The notes under the pieces: model-generated
Seen by the model: the letters and a program-made list of their open reading frames with translations, nothing else
The model's database searches: none
Told to the model about the DNA's origin: nothing
Position numbers and translations under genes: made by a program
Assembly: GCA_013002375.1 (NCBI GenBank)
Contig: JABDJW010000215.1
Span: 1 to 16,032, forward strand
Reading direction: 5' to 3'
Length of the DNA: 16,032 nt
DNA from: Acidimicrobiales bacterium
GTDB taxonomy: Bacteria > Actinomycetota > Acidimicrobiia > Acidimicrobiales > SHLQ01
In this document: positions 9,177 through 15,270 of the stretch, one piece after another
How the letters are laid out: the number at the start of each line of letters is the position of its first letter
Numbering within the stretch: the stretch's first letter is position 1

Positions 9177-10145
9177 TCAATAGCGCTCGGCCGGATCGAC
9201 GATGCCGAGGAGCTCGTGGCCGGCGAGGAACCGTTCGATGTTGGTGGCCAGAAGTTCTCGCTGACGGTCCCAGCCCAGGCCCGACCACGAGATGTGCCGG
9301 CTGAGCTTCACCCTCGGATGGTCGTAGAGCCAGTGACCGGCCGGAAGGGGCTCCGGGGTCACGACATCGAGTGAGGCCCGAGCAACGCGCCCCGAATCGA
9401 GCGCGACCCGCAGGGCTTCCTGATCGACCAGTTCGCCTCGCGCCACGTTGATCAGATGGGCCCCTGGCTTCATCGCGGCGAGGAGCTCGGCATCGACCAG
9501 GTGCACGGTGGCCGGCGTCAGTGGGGCCGCGACGACAACATGATCGGCGTCGGCCACCGCCTCGACCGCATCGGCCACGACGGTGGCAATCGGGTCGGGG
9601 GCCGGCGTCCGGCGGGTGGCGACCACTCGCATACCAAAGGCATGGGCCAGCTCGGCCACGCCTCGACCGATTGAACCAAAGCCCAAGATGGCGACGGTCG
9701 AGCCCTGCAACATGCCCAGTTGGGGGTCGGCGTACCAGGCCCGACGCGCCGCGTCCTCCGATTCGTACTCCACCGTCTCGGTCACGAACGTGTCGTCGAA
9801 CCTTTTGGCGACGTGCAGCATGGTGCCGAGTACCCATTCACGGATCGGCTCGGCGCTCGTGCCCCGCGAGCAGGTGAGCACCTGCTCGCCGAGCGCATCG
9901 AAGGGGAAGGCGTTGATGCCGGTCGACATGCTGTGAATCCACGAGGTCGTCGATTGGATCGCCCGCACCAGGCCCGGGCTACCGAGGCCGACGGTGACCA
10001 GGATCGGGGCCGGTTCGATCGGCACCCCGGCCGCCAGCTCGGCGTCGCGGGGCAACCGCACGAACTCGACGGAGGGGAATCGCTCGGGGAGATCGCCCAG
10101 GATCGCCGGTGAGGTCGTGTAGTGGAGGCGAACGTGCTCGGCCAT
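9177..10145 (-). CDS. D-isomer-specific 2-hydroxyacid dehydrogenase (NAD-binding)
   Basis: The 322-residue protein has the Rossmann motif GFGSIG at 155-160 and the catalytic residues of the family: Arg236 in NVARGELVD, Glu265 in VTPEPLP and His284 in SRHISW, at normal spacing. Such enzymes reduce 2-keto acids to D-2-hydroxy acids with NAD(P)H, or run the reverse reaction. Phosphoglycerate dehydrogenase, glyoxylate/hydroxypyruvate reductase and others share these motifs, so the substrate is not assigned. There is no ACT or regulatory domain, which makes a SerA role unlikely. The ATG at 10145 follows TAGATT by 6 nt, supporting a leaderless start. The stop codon TGA (9177-9179) lies in a GGGGTCA repeat motif at the edge of the neighbouring repeat element. 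Confidence 0.88.
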   Translation of the reverse strand: MAEHVRLHYTTSPAILGDLPERFPSVEFVRLPRDAELAAGVPIEPAPILVTVGLGSPGLVRAIQSTTSWIHSMSTGINAFPFDALGEQVLTCSRGTSAEPIREWVLGTMLHVAKRFDDTFVTETVEYESEDAARRAWYADPQLGMLQGSTVAILGFGSIGRGVAELAHAFGMRVVATRRTPAPDPIATVVADAVEAVADADHVVVAAPLTPATVHLVDAELLAAMKPGAHLINVARGELVDQEALRVALDSGRVARASLDVVTPEPLPAGHWLYDHPRVKLSRHISWSGLGWDRQRELLATNIERFLAGHELLGIVDPAERY

Positions 10146-10151
10146 CCCGCC

Positions 10152-10157
10152 AATCTA
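10152..10157 (-). promoter_or_regulatory. Putative leaderless -10 box (TAGATT) of the dehydrogenase gene
   Basis: Minus-strand TAGATT, then GGCGGG, then the ATG at 10145. The G-rich spacer could also act as a very close ribosome binding site, but its distance is too short for a normal one. Confidence 0.5.
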
Positions 10158-10189
10158 GGACCGCGCCGGTCGGCACCGACGGGCGGAAA

Positions 10190-10456
10190 AAGCAGAGAGC
10201 GCCCTGACTGGAACAGGGCGCTCTCTACTTTGTTGAGCTGGCGAACGAAGCAACCGCTGGATGCTTTCTCAATAGGAATCCCCCCACGGGACCCATCGAG
10301 TGCGAGAAAGTGCCGGGCTTGTCCGTCCGCAAATCTCGCTCAACGAGGCGGTGATCGTTCTGTCGTCGAGCAGAGCATGTCCAGCTGTCCCCCATCTCAC
10401 GAGACACGCCTGCGGAGTTCGAGCCGCAGTGAGACTCGTGCTACGGACCATCACTC
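10190..10456 (-). ncRNA. Candidate small RNA gene (or tiny ORF) between operator pair and terminator
   Basis: This covers most of the 388-bp gap 10146-10533. Minus-strand transcription from a TACCGT box at 10463-10468 would begin near 10456 and end at the strong terminator, giving an RNA of about 260 nt. Its 5' part can fold into a two-tier hairpin: 10398-10403 pairs with 10435-10440 (CACGAG/CTCGTG), and 10410-10415 pairs with 10424-10429 (CTGCGG/CCGCAG). Further on, GCGAGA and TCTCGC can also pair. Two small minus-strand ORFs overlap the region (10269-10454, 61 aa, GTG start; 10225-10407, 60 aa, ending in the terminator stem). Neither resembles a known family or has a visible ribosome binding site. 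I favour a structured RNA, but a leaderless small protein from 10454 is possible. No known RNA class was recognised. Confidence 0.4.
10194..10226 (-). terminator. Strong intrinsic terminator, 13-bp perfect stem
   Basis: AGAGAGCGCCCTG (10194-10206) pairs perfectly with 10214-10226 around a 7-nt loop. On the minus strand it is followed by GCTTTTTCC, a run of five Ts, a classic Rho-independent terminator. On the plus strand the tail (ACTTTGTT) is poorer. It sits before the dehydrogenase start and would end transcripts arriving from the 10230-10530 region or from the alpha/beta hydrolase gene. Confidence 0.85.
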
Positions 10457-10459
10457 TCT

Positions 10460-10492
10460 GTGACGGTAGTCACGCTTTGTGACTTGAGTCAC
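10460..10492. promoter_or_regulatory. Tandem GTGAC-N4-GTCAC operators with embedded minus-strand -10
   Basis: Two 14-bp palindromes of the same form occur at 10460-10473 and 10479-10492, centres 19 bp apart. Each also reads TGTGA-N6-TCAC, close to the CRP/GlxR consensus of actinobacteria. The first palindrome contains TACCGT on the minus strand (10463-10468), a good -10 box, and the second falls about where a -35 would lie. Binding there would be expected to block or control leftward transcription of the candidate small RNA. The regulator is not in the window. Confidence 0.6.
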
Positions 10493-10533
10493 TGTCGCGC
10501 CTTTCGCGGCGTTCGTCAAGGCTTCCGCGGCAA

Positions 10534-11382
10534 TCATTTTCCTGACGTTGCCGACAGCAATCGTTCGAGCGAGGCGACGAACGATTCGATGAGTTCGGCC
10601 GGGAATTCGTGACCCATACCTTCGATCAAAATGAGCTCCGCGCCGGAGATGCCATCGGCGAGGGCGAGCCCATGTTCGACGGTGAAGACGTTGTCGGCCG
10701 TGCCGTGCACGACGGTGGTCGGCACCGAGATCTCCCCCAGGCGATCGAGGCGGGAAGCACTGTTGACCACGGCCGCGCCATGTCCGGTCTCCGCGCGCCA
10801 ACCGGCCGCGACGATCGCCCGGACCTGATCGGGCAGTTCACCGTCGCGGTGGGCGAAACGAGGCCCCGCGAAGAGGCGTCGACCGGCCAAGAGCCAGTCG
10901 ACGAGTTCATCGGGTTCGGTGGGCGGGCCGGCGTAGATCCGTTTGGCCAGTTCCTGGACGATGTGACCGGCCGGGCCAGGCAGGCGCGGGTCCCCCAAGC
11001 CCGGTGTGGTCGCCACGAGGGTCAGACTGTGCACCCGTTCGGGGAAATCCAGCGCCAACACCTGGGCCACCATGCCGCCCATCGACAGACCCATCGCGTG
11101 CGCCCGCTCGATTTCGAGGGCGTCGAGCACCGCCACGGCATCGGCGGCAAGATCTCGCAACGAGTACTCCTGCGCCGCGACATCAGATCGGCCGGTATCG
11201 CGCTGGTCGTAACGCACCGCAGCGACGCCGCGTTCGTCGAACCACTCGAGAAGCGGTGCCGGCCAGAACACCCCCGGCATGTCGGCAGGGGCCAGCAGCA
11301 GAACCGGTACCGAGCCCGTGGTGGTGGCGGCGAGTCGGTCATCGTCAACCCACAGCTGACCGGCCGAACCCACGACGAACAT
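10534..11382 (-). CDS. Alpha/beta hydrolase
   Basis: The 282-residue protein has the nucleophile elbow GLSMGG with Ser100, a likely acid Asp230 in HGTADNVF and His258 in GMGHEFP, giving a complete catalytic triad in the usual order. YDQRDTGRSD near residue 58 is typical of the RdmC-like esterase group of alpha/beta hydrolases. The substrate is unknown; an esterase role is the most that can be said. The open frame continues far upstream to 12084, but that part is antisense to the DUF368 gene. The ATG at 11382 is preferred because it follows TACCGT by 7 nt and precedes the first beta strands. It diverges from the DUF368 gene with only 24 bp between the two start codons. Confidence 0.87.
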   Translation of the reverse strand: MFVVGSAGQLWVDDDRLAATTTGSVPVLLLAPADMPGVFWPAPLLEWFDERGVAAVRYDQRDTGRSDVAAQEYSLRDLAADAVAVLDALEIERAHAMGLSMGGMVAQVLALDFPERVHSLTLVATTPGLGDPRLPGPAGHIVQELAKRIYAGPPTEPDELVDWLLAGRRLFAGPRFAHRDGELPDQVRAIVAAGWRAETGHGAAVVNSASRLDRLGEISVPTTVVHGTADNVFTVEHGLALADGISGAELILIEGMGHEFPAELIESFVASLERLLSATSGK

Positions 11383-11389
11383 GCAGGGG

Positions 11390-11399
11390 ACGGTACCGT
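11390..11399. promoter_or_regulatory. Palindromic bidirectional leaderless promoter core (ACGGTACCGT)
   Basis: The perfect 10-bp palindrome ACGGTACCGT lies in the 24 bp between two divergent start codons. Read either way it gives TACCGT, and in both directions exactly 7 nt separate the hexamer from the start codon (GTG at 11407 on plus, ATG at 11382 on minus). The two -10 boxes overlap, so RNA polymerase could engage only one at a time. Confidence 0.6.
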
Positions 11400-11406
11400 T
11401 GCGGGC

Positions 11407-12384
11407 GTGATCAAGACAGCTGGCCTGCAACTCATCCGAGGCTTCGTCATGGGCGCGGCCGACGTCGTACCCGGCGTGTCCGGCGGCACCGTAGCCCTCG
11501 TGCTGGGCATCTACGAACGTTGGATCGGAGCGATCAAGGACGGCGCCCACGCGTTGGGCCGGCTGGTCAAAGGCGACGTCAGCGGCTTCATCGAACGCAT
11601 GAAGGCCATTGATTGGGCTTTCCTGATCCCGTTGATCGCGGGCGTTGGCATTGCCTTCGCAGGGTTGGCCGGCCCGATCGAAACCGCGCTGAAGGACTAT
11701 CCCGAGGAAATGGCCGGTCTTTTCCTCGGCCTCATCGTCGCGTCGATCTGGATCGCCTGGAAGCTCGTCGGCAGGAAGGATCCCGCCCGCATCGCCATCA
11801 CCGTCGGTGTCGGCATCGCGCTCTTCTACCTGCTCGGATTCTCGTCGGCCCCGGCCGCCGATCCTTCCAAGCTGGCCTTCTTCGGAGCCGGCGCGGTTGC
11901 CATCTGTGCGATGGTCCTGCCCGGCATCTCCGGATCGTTCATCCTGCTCATGCTCGGCATGTACGCCGCGGTGCTCGGCGTCGTCCACGATCGCGCCGTG
12001 GACGACATTGCCGTGTTCGGCGTCGGAGCGGTGTTGGGTCTCTCGTTGTTCTCGTCGGTTCTCAGCTGGCTGCTCGAGCATCACCGCGACACGGTGATGG
12101 CCGCGCTCGTCGGCCTCATGCTCGGCTCCATTCGAGTGCTGTGGCCTTGGCCCAACGGTGTGGGCATCATCAGCGACGATGCCGAAGAAGCCGTGGTGGG
12201 CACCGGTCTCGATTGGCCGAGCGGAAGCGAGTTCTGGTGGCCGACCGTACTGGCCGTCGGCGCGGCGCTGGTCGTGATTGTGTTCAGTGCGTTCGCCGAG
12301 CGTTACGCCGCAACCCCTGAACCGGTTCCACTCGGCGCGACCGCCGATACCAACGCCGATGCCAACGACCGGGGGGCCCGCTAG
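11407..12384 (+). CDS. popT: DUF368 polyprenyl-phosphate transporter (PopT-like)
   Basis: The 325-residue membrane protein carries the two inverted-repeat signatures of DUF368: GAADVVPGVSGGTVAL near residue 17 and MVLPGISGSFILLMLG near residue 172. About eight to nine hydrophobic segments can be seen. DUF368 proteins have been shown to recycle undecaprenyl phosphate across the cytoplasmic membrane for cell-wall synthesis, alongside DedA-family UptA. The open frame extends upstream to 10609, but that part is antisense to the hydrolase; the GTG at 11407 is chosen because it is 7 nt after TACCGT and immediately before the conserved IKTAGLQLIRGFVMG. The gene symbol rests on family membership only. 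Its stop overlaps the VOC gene start by one base (TAGTG), so the two are probably co-translated. The C-terminal tail is hydrophilic, Asp/Ala-rich and likely disordered. Confidence 0.88.
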   Translation: MIKTAGLQLIRGFVMGAADVVPGVSGGTVALVLGIYERWIGAIKDGAHALGRLVKGDVSGFIERMKAIDWAFLIPLIAGVGIAFAGLAGPIETALKDYPEEMAGLFLGLIVASIWIAWKLVGRKDPARIAITVGVGIALFYLLGFSSAPAADPSKLAFFGAGAVAICAMVLPGISGSFILLMLGMYAAVLGVVHDRAVDDIAVFGVGAVLGLSLFSSVLSWLLEHHRDTVMAALVGLMLGSIRVLWPWPNGVGIISDDAEEAVVGTGLDWPSGSEFWWPTVLAVGAALVVIVFSAFAERYAATPEPVPLGATADTNADANDRGAR

Positions 12385-12845
12385 TGCTGCGCTTCAACCA
12401 CATGGAACTCACCCTGCCGCCCGGCACACTCACCGACGGGTTCCGCACCGACGTCGACGCGTTCTACGCCGACGTCCTGGGCTGGCAGAACAAGATGGTG
12501 CCGATTCTCGGAACCCACGGGTACCTCATGCAACCGGACAGCGGGCAGTTCATCCTGCTGCTCGAGTCCGACGACCACATGCAATCGCCGGGCTATGACC
12601 ACCTCGGGCTGCTCGCCGATTCGCGAGCTGAGGTCGACCGCATCATGGCCGAGTGCCAAGCCTTCGCCGAGCAGGACGATCGCATGCAGCTCAAGTTCTA
12701 CGACGACCTGGTCAGCCCCAGCGTCACCGTGCATGCCTTCTACGTTCGGTACCTCCTACCGATCTGGTTCGACGTACAGTCGATGGAACGTCCGCCTGGC
12801 CAAGGACCCGAGCGCTCGTGGCAATTCGTCTCGTCATCGCCATGA
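12384..12845 (+). CDS. VOC (glyoxalase/dioxygenase) superfamily protein
   Basis: The 153-residue protein has the VOC layout: a first strand MLRFNHMELTL, FYADVLGWQ in the first helix, then YDHLGLLAD starting the second half. The two His residues (FNH and YDH) sit where metal ligands normally occur, so metal binding is plausible. The reaction is unknown, since the superfamily includes lyases, dioxygenases and resistance proteins. The GTG at 12384 overlaps the DUF368 stop by one base and places the conserved FNH strand at the N-terminus. The selenoprotein-like gene begins 27 nt after its stop, consistent with one operon. Confidence 0.75.
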   Translation: MLRFNHMELTLPPGTLTDGFRTDVDAFYADVLGWQNKMVPILGTHGYLMQPDSGQFILLLESDDHMQSPGYDHLGLLADSRAEVDRIMAECQAFAEQDDRMQLKFYDDLVSPSVTVHAFYVRYLLPIWFDVQSMERPPGQGPERSWQFVSSSP

Positions 12846-12862
12846 TGTGACCAGCCCGTCCC

Positions 12863-12867
12863 GGAGG
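12863..12867 (+). promoter_or_regulatory. Ribosome binding site (GGAGG) of the selenoprotein-like gene
   Basis: GGAGG lies 5 nt before the ATG at 12873. It is one of the better Shine-Dalgarno sequences in the window, and it argues that translation begins upstream of the in-frame TGA rather than at the downstream GTG at 12936, which has no such site. Confidence 0.65.
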
Positions 12868-12872
12868 CCCCG

Positions 12873-13481
12873 ATGAACGTTGATTTCTGGCTCGATCCCA
12901 TTTGACCGTGGTGTTGGATCACGAGCCGTTGGCTCGTGGACGTTGCCCCCGAACGCGATCTCACCGTCAACTGGCGCTCGATCAGCCTGCTGATCAAGAA
13001 CAAGGTCGAGCCCGACAGCGAGTACTACGAACCGGTGTCGGCCACGCACAACATGCTGCGGGTGATGGAGGCCATGCGCGCCGCCGGTGCCGAAGCCGCG
13101 ATCGGCGATCTGTACACCGACCTCGGCCAACGCATTCATCATCGGCAACAACTCATGGACATCGATCTCGCCGCCGCGGTTGCGGCGACCGGCGCCGACC
13201 GCTCACTGGCCGAAGCGGCGAACGATGCTTCGTTCGACGACGCGGTCCGGGCCGAAACCGAGGCCGGGCTGGCTCTGGTCGGCGAGGACGTCGGCACGCC
13301 GATCGTCGCCATCGAAACCGAGCCGGGTTCGTGGCAGGGCTACTTCGGTCCGGTGATCTCGCCCGCGCCGACCGGCGAGGCTGCACTGCGGTTGTGGGAC
13401 AATCTGGTCGGCCTCATGGAGTTCCCCGAACTCTTCGAACTGAAGCGCACCCGGAACGTCGGCCCGATCTTCGCCGAGTAG
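12873..13481 (+). CDS. Selenoprotein: Rv2466c-like DsbA-family oxidoreductase, UPWC active site (TGA 12903-12905 read as Sec)
   Basis: Reading through one in-frame TGA gives 202 residues that match the family of Rv2466c, the mycothiol-dependent nitroreductase/DsbA-like thioredoxin-fold protein (about 207 residues). The N-terminus is MNVDFWLDPI-U-PWCWITSRW, so Sec11 stands exactly where the first Cys of the CPWC active site belongs and Cys14 is the resolving residue. Family features continue: LYTDLGQRIHH (80-90), the cis-Pro loop GEDVGTP (137-143), YFGPV (157-161) and FELKRTR (188-194). GGAGG lies 5 nt before the ATG, and a SECIS-like hairpin follows the TGA. It probably reduces or exchanges thiols with mycothiol in the cytoplasm. 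It is third in line after the DUF368 and VOC genes, and ends 6 bp from the convergent neighbour. A TGC/TGT sequencing error or a nonsense mutation remains possible. Confidence 0.82.
12920..12938 (+). promoter_or_regulatory. Candidate bacterial SECIS hairpin
   Basis: CACGAGCC (12920-12927) pairs perfectly with GGCTCGTG (12931-12938) around the loop GTT. A U-G pair (12919/12939) extends the 8-bp stem. The loop begins 22 nt after the TGA, inside the 16-37 nt distance usual for bacterial SECIS elements, and its first base is G followed by U, as SelB recognition requires. The hairpin lies within the coding sequence. Confidence 0.75.
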
Positions 13482-13487
13482 GCCTGA

Positions 13488-14408
13488 CTACTGGGGCTGG
13501 TTGAACTCCACCCAGCCGTGTCCGGTCCGGCCGTTCTGGTCGGTCATGGCCACCATGGCCCGCGGAAATCGCGAGAGCCGACCATCGGGAGACGTCAGCA
13601 AGACCGGCGCCCAGGCGATCGGTGCGAGCTGCAATTCGAGTTCGTCGAAGCTCACGCCAACCCCGGTGGGAATCTGTGCTGCGCCGAGCGCGGGCCGAGC
13701 GGCAACCGAAGTGACCTCATCGCAGCCATCGCCGATCTGCCGGTAGCCGACGCCGAACTGGCCCAGGCCGTAGTCGAGGGCGTGCATCCGTTCGCCGTCC
13801 GCAAACCGGCCCGACAACCACATCCACTCCGACGCCCACCAGTCGCGTACCCCCCAGCTGTGATCGCGCTGACCGAAACCCTCGAAGTCGATCACTTCGT
13901 CCCCCACGAGAATCTCGCCGTGCACTCGGCACGGAATCTCGTACCGCGACGTCACCGGATAGCCGTAGGGCTGCCCCGCCGTATCCCAATCGAGCTCGAA
14001 GCCGATCGGCGTGCGATCGCCCCAGAGCGCACCGACGGGGTCGACGGTGTACGCCTCGGCCGGATCGTCCAGGCCGACACCGAAGGCCTCGAGGCCGACC
14101 GACACGTGATCGAGCGGCGTCTCGACCACGATGTCCTGCCACAATCCGTCGGTGCGCAGCTCCAGCCCCGGCCCGCTGGGCAGCGGCGCATGATTCTCGA
14201 CCACCATCACCAGCTGCCGGTCGGGGCCGACCAAGCAGGCCCAGTACCAACTCACGCCCAGATTGGGGTACAGCCCCATCCGGATGTAGCCGCCGAGCGA
14301 GCCGTCCGGCGCGAAGAAGTCGAGGTACACGGACTCGTTCCAGAGCGGATCGGCTTCGGACTGATGTCGGGCCTCGTCGGTGGGGTTCACGGCAACCATG
14401 GCAGTCAT
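13488..14408 (-). CDS. CrtC/AttH-like beta-barrel protein of unknown function (DUF7064/7065-like)
   Basis: The 306-residue protein is rich in Trp, Gly and Asp, with no signal peptide or membrane segment. Its most distinctive motif is GFGQRDHSWGVRDWW (177-191), followed by WMWLSGRF. The HSWGxRDW pattern is one I associate with actinobacterial proteins related to the lipocalin-like CrtC/AttH and tocopherol-cyclase-like barrels; that assignment is from memory and moderate. Such folds bind hydrophobic ligands, which would fit the thioesterase and SCP2 neighbours, but no reaction can be assigned. The start could be ATG 14408 or ATG 14399. The gene converges on the selenoprotein-like gene with 6 bp between stops, and diverges from the thioesterase with 29 bp between starts. 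Confidence 0.7.
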   Translation of the reverse strand: MTAMVAVNPTDEARHQSEADPLWNESVYLDFFAPDGSLGGYIRMGLYPNLGVSWYWACLVGPDRQLVMVVENHAPLPSGPGLELRTDGLWQDIVVETPLDHVSVGLEAFGVGLDDPAEAYTVDPVGALWGDRTPIGFELDWDTAGQPYGYPVTSRYEIPCRVHGEILVGDEVIDFEGFGQRDHSWGVRDWWASEWMWLSGRFADGERMHALDYGLGQFGVGYRQIGDGCDEVTSVAARPALGAAQIPTGVGVSFDELELQLAPIAWAPVLLTSPDGRLSRFPRAMVAMTDQNGRTGHGWVEFNQPQ

Positions 14409-14420
14409 GCTGGCACGCCG

Positions 14421-14426
14421 TACGCT
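14421..14426 (+). promoter_or_regulatory. Putative -10 box (TACGCT) of the thioesterase gene
   Basis: TACGCT ends 11 nt before the ATG at 14438 in the 29-bp gap between divergent starts. A 5' leader of a few bases at most would result. The opposite strand offers only an imperfect TACGGC, so the divergent gene's promoter is unclear. Confidence 0.3.
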
Positions 14427-14437
14427 GACCGACCGAG

Positions 14438-15244
14438 ATGAGCGACACCACCGAGCGACCCGACTTCGATGCCGACATGGCCGTGACCCCGATCGGCCCC
14501 GGCCGCTACACCACCGCGATCTGGCGCCATTGGTGGATTCTGGCCGGCCCCAACGGTGGCCTCATCCTCGGCCAACTGGCGGCGGCGATCATCGCCGAGA
14601 TCAACGATCCGGCCCGCCACCTCCGCACCCTGACCGTGCACTTCCTACGGCCGCCGATCGAAGGCCCGGCCACCATCGATGTCGAGACCATCCGTACCGG
14701 CCGGTCGGTGGCCTTCCTCCAAGCCGTCATGGTGCAAGAAGACAAGATCATCGCGACCGCCAAGGCCGCAGCCAGCCCGGCCTGGGACGTCGGCCTCGCC
14801 TTCCAGGACCTCGCCATGCCCGAGGTACCCCCGCCCGACCAATGCGCCGACACCAGCGTGCTCGACCGCGAAGGTCCACCGATGCGCACCAACTACGAGT
14901 ACCGCACCGTGCATGGCTACGACGACTCCACCAAGCCACCCACCTCGTGGATGCGCACCGCCCGACCCCGACCCCTCGATGCCGTGGCCATCGCCGCCAT
15001 CGTCGATGGCATGCCACCGCCGATCTTCGTGCGCACCGGCCAGCCCATGGCGGTGCCGACCATCGAACTGACCGTGCACTTCCGGGCCACGCTGCCCCGT
15101 ACCGGCCTGGCCCCGGAAGACTTCGTGTTGGTCCAGGCCAGCACCAGCACATTGGCGGAGGGATTCGTCGAAGAGGACATCGCCATCTGGGGCCCCGACG
15201 GCACGCTGCTGGCCCAGAGCCGCCAGCTCGCTCTGGCTCGCTAG
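14438..15244 (+). CDS. Acyl-CoA thioesterase family protein (double hotdog)
   Basis: The 268-residue protein has two hotdog-like halves, as in the TesB/4HBT_3 family. The first half has GPNGGLILGQLAAAI (37-51), the NGG-start of the central helix, and LTVHFLRPP; the second has ELTVHFRATLP and a closing strand with LLAQSRQLALA. These proteins hydrolyse acyl-CoA thioesters in the cytoplasm, but substrate chain length cannot be read from the sequence. It begins 29 bp from the divergent barrel-protein gene. The SCP2-domain gene follows after 26 bp but seems to have its own -10 box. Start at ATG 14438 agrees with the family N-terminus. Confidence 0.82.
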   Translation: MSDTTERPDFDADMAVTPIGPGRYTTAIWRHWWILAGPNGGLILGQLAAAIIAEINDPARHLRTLTVHFLRPPIEGPATIDVETIRTGRSVAFLQAVMVQEDKIIATAKAAASPAWDVGLAFQDLAMPEVPPPDQCADTSVLDREGPPMRTNYEYRTVHGYDDSTKPPTSWMRTARPRPLDAVAIAAIVDGMPPPIFVRTGQPMAVPTIELTVHFRATLPRTGLAPEDFVLVQASTSTLAEGFVEEDIAIWGPDGTLLAQSRQLALAR

Positions 15245-15258
15245 GCCGACGGTCGCCC

Positions 15259-15264
15259 TAGGCT
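15259..15264 (+). promoter_or_regulatory. Putative leaderless -10 box (TAGGCT) of the SCP2 gene
   Basis: TAGGCT, then TGACCC, then the ATG at 15271: a 6-nt gap typical of leaderless starts. It lies in the 26-bp space after the thioesterase stop. Confidence 0.5.
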
Positions 15265-15270
15265 TGACCC

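Noticed and set aside
8980..9183. Small ORFs inside the repeat element as a transposase remnant
   Set aside because: No HUH, tyrosine or DDE motif can be read in any frame and the frames change with the repeat units.
10270..10400. 6C-type actinobacterial RNA on the plus strand (C-runs at 10280-10285 and 10389-10393)
   Set aside because: The C-runs are about 100 nt apart and not in two adjacent hairpin loops as in 6C RNA, and the better terminator tail is on the minus strand.
10609..11406. N-terminal extension of the DUF368 frame
   Set aside because: It is antisense to the hydrolase and has no hydrophobic or family features; the conserved DUF368 N-terminus starts right at GTG 11407.
10534..12084. 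516-codon minus-strand frame extending upstream of the alpha/beta hydrolase
   Set aside because: The part beyond 11382 is antisense to the clear DUF368 membrane protein and reads as low-complexity Asp/Glu/Arg-rich text; only 10534-11382 has hydrolase motifs.
12903..12905. TGA as an ordinary nonsense mutation making a pseudogene
   Set aside because: Not excluded, but the stop falls exactly on the catalytic Cys, the rest of the frame is intact, and a hairpin with SECIS-like geometry follows.
12936..13481. Separate gene starting at GTG 12936
   Set aside because: It would begin inside the conserved ITSRWLV stretch, lack the active site and have no ribosome binding site; the upstream ATG with GGAGG and the TGA at the catalytic position explain it better.
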